Shown here: piece by piece, positions 23,483 through 26,749 of the stretch | How the letters are laid out: each line of letters begins with the position of its first letter | Numbering within the stretch: the stretch's first letter is position 1 | Assembly (NCBI GenBank): GCA_023386365.1 | Contig: JAEWJX010000037.1 | Span: 1-26,749, forward strand | DNA length: 26,749 nt | Reading direction: 5' to 3' | Origin: Actinomycetes bacterium | GTDB taxonomy: Bacteria; Actinomycetota; Actinomycetes; Actinomycetales; Microbacteriaceae | Notes under the pieces: generated by a model | What the model was told of the DNA's origin: nothing | The model's database searches: none | What the model saw: the letters and a program-made list of their open reading frames with translations, nothing else | Position numbers and translations under genes: made by a program

Positions 23483-24637
23483 ATGGACGCGGCATGGCTC
23501 GTGCCCGCGGCCCTGGGTTTCGGGCTGGCGGTAGGTGTCGGCGCATCCGCCGCCGTCGTCGCCGCGCATGCCCGCGGGCAGCGCGCCGCCGCCGTCGTCA
23601 GCCCCACTGTGCCGGATGGGGTCGAGGAGGTCATCGACGCGCTCGAGACCGCCGGGGTGGTGGTCGACTCATCCAACAACGTGGTCACCTGCTCGACGGC
23701 GGCCGTTGCGCTGGGTCTCGTCTGGAACCACGCGTTGGTGCATCCGGAGATCGTAGCGCTCGTCGACCAGGTGCGCATCGAGGGCACCGCGTCGCAGGAG
23801 GAGCTGCAGCTTCCCCGGGGGCCGTTCGGCGACGCGCAGGTGCATCTGCTGGTGCGGGCCGCGCCGCTCGGCAGCCGCTACGTGCTGGTGCTGGCCGATG
23901 ACCGCACCGAGGCGCACCGTCTCGAAGATGTGCGTCGCGATTTCGTCGCCAACATCTCCCACGAACTGAAGACGCCGATCGGCGCCGTCGGTCTGCTGGC
24001 CGAGGCTCTCGAGTCGGCCGCCGACGAACCGGATGAGGTGCGCCGGTTCGCGCACCGTCTCACCATCGAGTCGGATCGCCTCCGCAGCCTCACGCACGAG
24101 ATCATCGAGCTGAGCCGGCTGCAGGCGAAGGACGCCCTCGAGAACGCGGACCGCGTGCAGGTCGACTCGGTGATCGCGCAGGCGGTCGACGCGAACCGTG
24201 TCGCCGCGGAATCGCACCGCATCACGATCGTCGCGCAGGCGGAGGCAGGCGCCGCCGTGTGGGGCGACGAGGCGATGCTGGTGACCGCGGTGCACAACCT
24301 GATCGCCAACGCGATCCAATATTCTCCCGACGGCACACGCGTCGGCGTCGGGGTGACCCGACGCGACGGGACCATCGAGATCGCCGTCACCGATCAGGGT
24401 GTCGGCATCCCCGAATCCGAACGCGACCGCGTGTTCGAACGTTTCTTCCGTGTCGATTCCGCACGCAGCCGCCAGACCGGCGGCACCGGCCTCGGCCTCT
24501 CGATCGTCAAGCATGTGGCGCAGAACCACGGCGGCGACGTTCGGGTGTGGTCGCAGCAGGGCCGCGGGTCGACGTTCACCATCCGTCTGCCGGAGGCCGA
24601 ACCGGTCGCCGCACCATCCCGTGGAGCCCGTACGTGA
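23483..24637 (+). CDS. senX3: Phosphate-responsive sensor histidine kinase SenX3
   Basis: 384 residues. One N-terminal membrane helix (about 5-28), a PAS-like domain (about 50-145; VVDSSNNVVTCSTAA, VLVLADDRTEAHRLEDVRRDF), then the HisKA dimerisation helix with FVANISHELKTPIG (His160) and the ATPase domain: N-box HNLIANAIQYSPDG, G1 DQGVGIPE, F-box RFFRVDSARSR, G2 GGTGLGLSIVKH. Single-helix topology without a large external sensor suits signalling through PhoU and the Pst transporter rather than direct phosphate binding. The stop overlaps the regX3 start by 4 nt. It appears leaderless. Confidence 0.95.
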   Translation: MDAAWLVPAALGFGLAVGVGASAAVVAAHARGQRAAAVVSPTVPDGVEEVIDALETAGVVVDSSNNVVTCSTAAVALGLVWNHALVHPEIVALVDQVRIEGTASQEELQLPRGPFGDAQVHLLVRAAPLGSRYVLVLADDRTEAHRLEDVRRDFVANISHELKTPIGAVGLLAEALESAADEPDEVRRFAHRLTIESDRLRSLTHEIIELSRLQAKDALENADRVQVDSVIAQAVDANRVAAESHRITIVAQAEAGAAVWGDEAMLVTAVHNLIANAIQYSPDGTRVGVGVTRRDGTIEIAVTDQGVGIPESERDRVFERFFRVDSARSRQTGGTGLGLSIVKHVAQNHGGDVRVWSQQGRGSTFTIRLPEAEPVAAPSRGART

Positions 24638-25317
24638 CCCGCATCCTCATCGTCGAAGACGAACCGTCGCTCGCTGAACCTCTCGCCTTCCTGCTCGGCC
24701 GCGAAGGCTACGAGACGGCGATCGCCGGCGACGGGCGTGCGGCGTTGGCCGACTTCGACCGCAACGGCGCCGACCTGGTGCTGCTCGATCTGATGCTGCC
24801 GGGCCTGTCGGGCACCGAGGTGTGCCGTGAGCTCCGCAGCCGCTCGAGCGTGCCGATCATCATGCTCACCGCGAAGGACAGCGAGGTCGACATCGTGGTG
24901 GGGCTCGAGCTGGGCGCCGACGACTACGTGACCAAGCCGTACTCGAGCCGCGAACTGCTGGCCCGCATCCGTGCGGTGCTGCGCCGCCACGTGGAGGCTC
25001 CCGAGGAGGAGCTCGACGCGGTGCTCGAGGCGGGCACAGTTCGGATGGACATCGAACGCCACTCGGTGAGCGTCGGCGGCCGGGAGGTGTCGATGCCGTT
25101 GAAGGAGTTCGAGCTGCTCGAGTTCCTGCTGCGCAACGCCGGCCGTGTGCTGACGCGCGGGCAGCTGATCGACCGGATCTGGGGCTCCGACTACTTCGGC
25201 GACACGAAGACCCTGGATGTGCACATCAAGCGCATCCGCGCGAAGATCGAGCCCGACCCGTCGCAGCCGCAGCTGCTGGTGACGGTGCGCGGCCTCGGGT
25301 ACCGATTCGAGAACTGA
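24634..25317 (+). CDS. regX3: Phosphate response regulator RegX3 (PhoB/PhoP-like)
   Basis: 227 residues from a GTG that overlaps the senX3 stop (GTGA), with GGAG 7 nt upstream. The receiver domain (about 1-118) has the acidic pair EDE near the N-terminus, the phosphorylated Asp52 in LVLLDLMLPG, MLTAKD and the KPYS lysine. The winged-helix domain (about 130-227) includes MPLKEFELLEFLL, GSDYFGDTKTLDVHIKRIRAKIE and VRGLGYRFEN. It is the expected binder of the PHO boxes upstream of pstS, ppk and phoU. It is the best candidate for the direct regulator of all three in this window. Confidence 0.96.
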   Translation: MTRILIVEDEPSLAEPLAFLLGREGYETAIAGDGRAALADFDRNGADLVLLDLMLPGLSGTEVCRELRSRSSVPIIMLTAKDSEVDIVVGLELGADDYVTKPYSSRELLARIRAVLRRHVEAPEEELDAVLEAGTVRMDIERHSVSVGGREVSMPLKEFELLEFLLRNAGRVLTRGQLIDRIWGSDYFGDTKTLDVHIKRIRAKIEPDPSQPQLLVTVRGLGYRFEN

Positions 25318-25335
25318 CCCGGATGGGTCGGCGCC

Positions 25336-25842
25336 TTACGGGGCGGGTGTCTCGGTCTCTTCGGGGGTCGGCGTCGGCGTGGGCAGCGAGTCCTCGTACT
25401 CGACGAACGAGGTGTCGACGACGGGGATGTCTTCACCCTTCTGGGTGTCGTCGACGTGGACGGTCGCCTCGAGCAGGCCGCCCGGCATGACGCCGAGGTT
25501 GTCGAGGTTCACCCGCTGAGCGTCGCCGAATCCGAAGTCGGTGCGGGCGTTCGCCTCGGCGACGAGCTCGACCTCGTACCAGACGCCGTCGGTGTTCCAC
25601 TGGAGGGTGAAGTCGACGTCAGCGGAGGTCGAGTTGACGGCGGTGCCGACCAGGCTGCCGGTCTCTCCGTCGTCGGAGACGACGAGCACGTTGCGCAGCT
25701 TGAGGTCGCCGACGGTGAAGTTGATGCCGTCGCCCGGGTCGTACGGGTTCGAGGTCTCGGGCGGCATGTAGAAGCTGCATGCGGCGAGGCTGACGGCGAG
25801 CACTGCGCTCAGGGCGATCGCGACCAGGGCACGAGCTCTCAC
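25336..25842 (-). CDS. lpqE: LpqE-type exported lipoprotein
   Basis: 168 residues from a GTG at 25842 with GGAGG 5 nt upstream. The signal peptide ends SLAACSFY, lipobox Cys22. The mature protein is beta-rich (NFTVGDLKLRNVLVVSDDG, GSLVGTAVNSTSADVDFTLQW) resembling a DUF4352/Ig-like copper-chaperone-type sandwich, and ends with a Pro/Thr/Glu tail (PTPTPTPEETETPAP). I name it by synteny: M. tuberculosis has lpqE (Rv3584) beside carD (Rv3583c) and ispD (Rv3582c), the same order as here. The role is unknown; family assignment from sequence alone is moderate. Confidence 0.75.
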   Translation of the reverse strand: MRARALVAIALSAVLAVSLAACSFYMPPETSNPYDPGDGINFTVGDLKLRNVLVVSDDGETGSLVGTAVNSTSADVDFTLQWNTDGVWYEVELVAEANARTDFGFGDAQRVNLDNLGVMPGGLLEATVHVDDTQKGEDIPVVDTSFVEYEDSLPTPTPTPEETETPAP

Positions 25843-25934
25843 GGAATCCTCCAGGCGGTAGACGACGAGCCGTTCAAGCCTACCGGCAGGCGAGCGGGCC
25901 CCGGTGCCCCGGCCCGGCCGCACCCCGCTCGCTG

Positions 25935-25943
25935 TGGTAAAAT
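25935..25943 (+). promoter_or_regulatory. Extended -10 promoter of carD
   Basis: TGGTAAAAT (TG at 25935-25936, TAAAAT at 25938-25943) is the strongest -10 in the window and lies in the 127-bp divergent gap with lpqE. The transcript would begin near 25950 and carry GGAAGG upstream of the ATG at 25970. No clear -35 is seen, as expected for an extended -10. Confidence 0.7.
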
Positions 25944-25969
25944 CAGAGGTCTGCGGAAGGAACAACTCC

Positions 25970-26452
25970 ATGCTCTTCGAGGTCGGCGAAACCGTCGTTT
26001 ACCCCCATCACGGTGCGGCAACCATCATCGAGGTGAAGGATCGGGTCATCAAAGGTGAGACCAAGAAGTACCTGAAGCTCAACGTCACCCAGGGTGATCT
26101 CATCATCGAGGTTCCCGCCGAGAACGTCGACCTCGTCGGCGTCCGTGACGTCATCGGCAAGGAAGGCCTCGACAAGGTCTTCGAGGTGCTGCGCGCCCCC
26201 TTCACGGAGGAGCCCACCAACTGGAGCCGCCGCTACAAGGCCAACCTCGAGAAGCTCGCCTCGGGTGATGTGATCAAGGTCTCCGAGGTCGTGCGCGACC
26301 TGTGGCGTCGCGACCAGGACCGCGGCCTCTCCGCCGGCGAGAAGCGCATGCTCGCGAAGGCACGCCAGATCCTCATCTCCGAGCTCGCGCTCGCCGAGAA
26401 GACCGACGAGGAGAAGGCATCGACCGTCCTCGACGAGGTCGTCGCGTCCTGA
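25970..26452 (+). CDS. carD: RNA polymerase-binding transcription regulator CarD
   Basis: 160 residues. The N-terminal Tudor-like RNA polymerase interaction domain (about 1-53) has MLFEVGETVVYPHHGAATI, then GDLIIEVPAENV; the C-terminal helical domain (about 65-160) carries Trp85 in NWSRRYKANLEKL, the residue that wedges into the promoter minor groove at the -10 edge in mycobacterial CarD. CarD stabilises open complexes at rRNA and many housekeeping promoters. Length and motifs match the essential mycobacterial protein. The following ispD gene starts 13-31 nt downstream, suggesting one operon, as in mycobacteria. Confidence 0.97.
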   Translation: MLFEVGETVVYPHHGAATIIEVKDRVIKGETKKYLKLNVTQGDLIIEVPAENVDLVGVRDVIGKEGLDKVFEVLRAPFTEEPTNWSRRYKANLEKLASGDVIKVSEVVRDLWRRDQDRGLSAGEKRMLAKARQILISELALAEKTDEEKASTVLDEVVAS

Positions 26453-26465
26453 CGCTCTCCGCCGG

Positions 26466-26749
26466 TTGAGCCAGGTCACGGACGTGCGCCTCGCGGTGGT
26501 CGTCGTCGCGGCCGGCAGCGGCAAGCGCCTCGGACTCGACGAGCCCAAGGCCTTCGTCGAGCTGCACGGCACGACGATCCTCGAGCACGCGCTGCGCGGG
26601 GTGTTCGGCACTGTCGAGCCTGCCCAGGTGATCGTCGTCGCGCCGCCCGCACTCGTGGCGCGGGCCCGTGCGATCGGCGAGCACGTCGCGGGAGCGGCAT
26701 CCGGATACCTGACGGTCGTGGCGGGGGGCGACACGCGCCAGCGCTCGGT
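26466..26749 (+). CDS. ispD: 2-C-methyl-D-erythritol 4-phosphate cytidylyltransferase (3' truncated)
   Basis: Runs off the end of the window; about 94 residues visible. VVVAAGSGKRLG is the nucleotide-binding loop of IspD, followed by PKAFVELHGTTILEHALR and a strand-rich segment with GGDTRQRS, which in IspD precedes the catalytic region. It makes CDP-methylerythritol in the non-mevalonate isoprenoid pathway. The start is uncertain: TTG at 26466 or GTG at 26484 (AGGT 8 nt upstream) are both in frame. The gene order carD-ispD is conserved in actinobacteria. Confidence 0.92.
   Translation, partial: MSQVTDVRLAVVVVAAGSGKRLGLDEPKAFVELHGTTILEHALRGVFGTVEPAQVIVVAPPALVARARAIGEHVAGAASGYLTVVAGGDTRQRS

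Overview
The window comes from a high-GC (roughly 70% by eye) Gram-positive actinobacterium, most likely a member of the Microbacteriaceae. The evidence is actinobacterial marker families (CarD, GlnR, SenX3/RegX3, SigK/RskA, DipZ), a sortase-E-type LAATG wall-anchoring signal, many GTG starts with 1-4 nt gene overlaps, and a strong bias for the hexamer GGATGC/GCATCC. I see no tRNA, rRNA, CRISPR, prophage or insertion sequence; it looks like ordinary chromosome carrying several conserved blocks. Family and synteny statements are recalled from mycobacterial and streptomycete literature, not searched.

Region 1 (1-8340), cell envelope and redox: the tail of a Pro/Ala-rich membrane-anchored protein; a wall-anchored protein with two thioredoxin-like repeats and a single cysteine; a cysteine-desulfurase-like PLP enzyme overlapping or abutting it; then a block equivalent to the mycobacterial mpt83/dipZ/mpt70 plus sigK/rskA genes: a FAS1 lipoprotein, DipZ (CcdA plus thioredoxin domains), the ECF sigma factor SigK and its membrane anti-sigma factor RskA. 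Two sites resembling the SigK promoter (CATCC-N16-CGAA) precede the FAS1 gene and sigK, so this block is probably one self-regulated unit.

Region 2 (8343-16360, minus strand), phosphate and polyphosphate: pstS-pstC-pstA-pstB (high-affinity phosphate ABC importer), a ppk-mutT1 operon (polyphosphate kinase; Nudix plus histidine phosphatase), and glnR (nitrogen regulator). PHO boxes with the actinobacterial 11-nt period precede pstS and ppk. A symmetric element with four 14-nt repeat copies separates rskA from pstB.

Region 3 (16431-22534): a small membrane protein, a 36-residue membrane microprotein, a nitrobindin-like heme beta-barrel, YgfZ, a FUSC-type membrane protein, a methyltransferase (minus), phosphoglycerate mutase gpmA, an unrecognised protein whose true start may be an ACG, another small membrane protein and a thiamine-binding (MTH1187-type) protein. 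Several have a TANNNT box 6-7 nt before the start codon, implying leaderless mRNAs.

Region 4 (22643-26749): phoU (minus) divergent from senX3-regX3, with a three-unit PHO box between them, then an LpqE-type lipoprotein, carD and the start of ispD. The sensor, regulator, transporter regulator and three PHO boxes together form a nearly complete Pho regulon within 17 kb: SenX3 and PhoU sense Pst flux, RegX3 binds PHO boxes, Pst imports phosphate and Ppk stores it.
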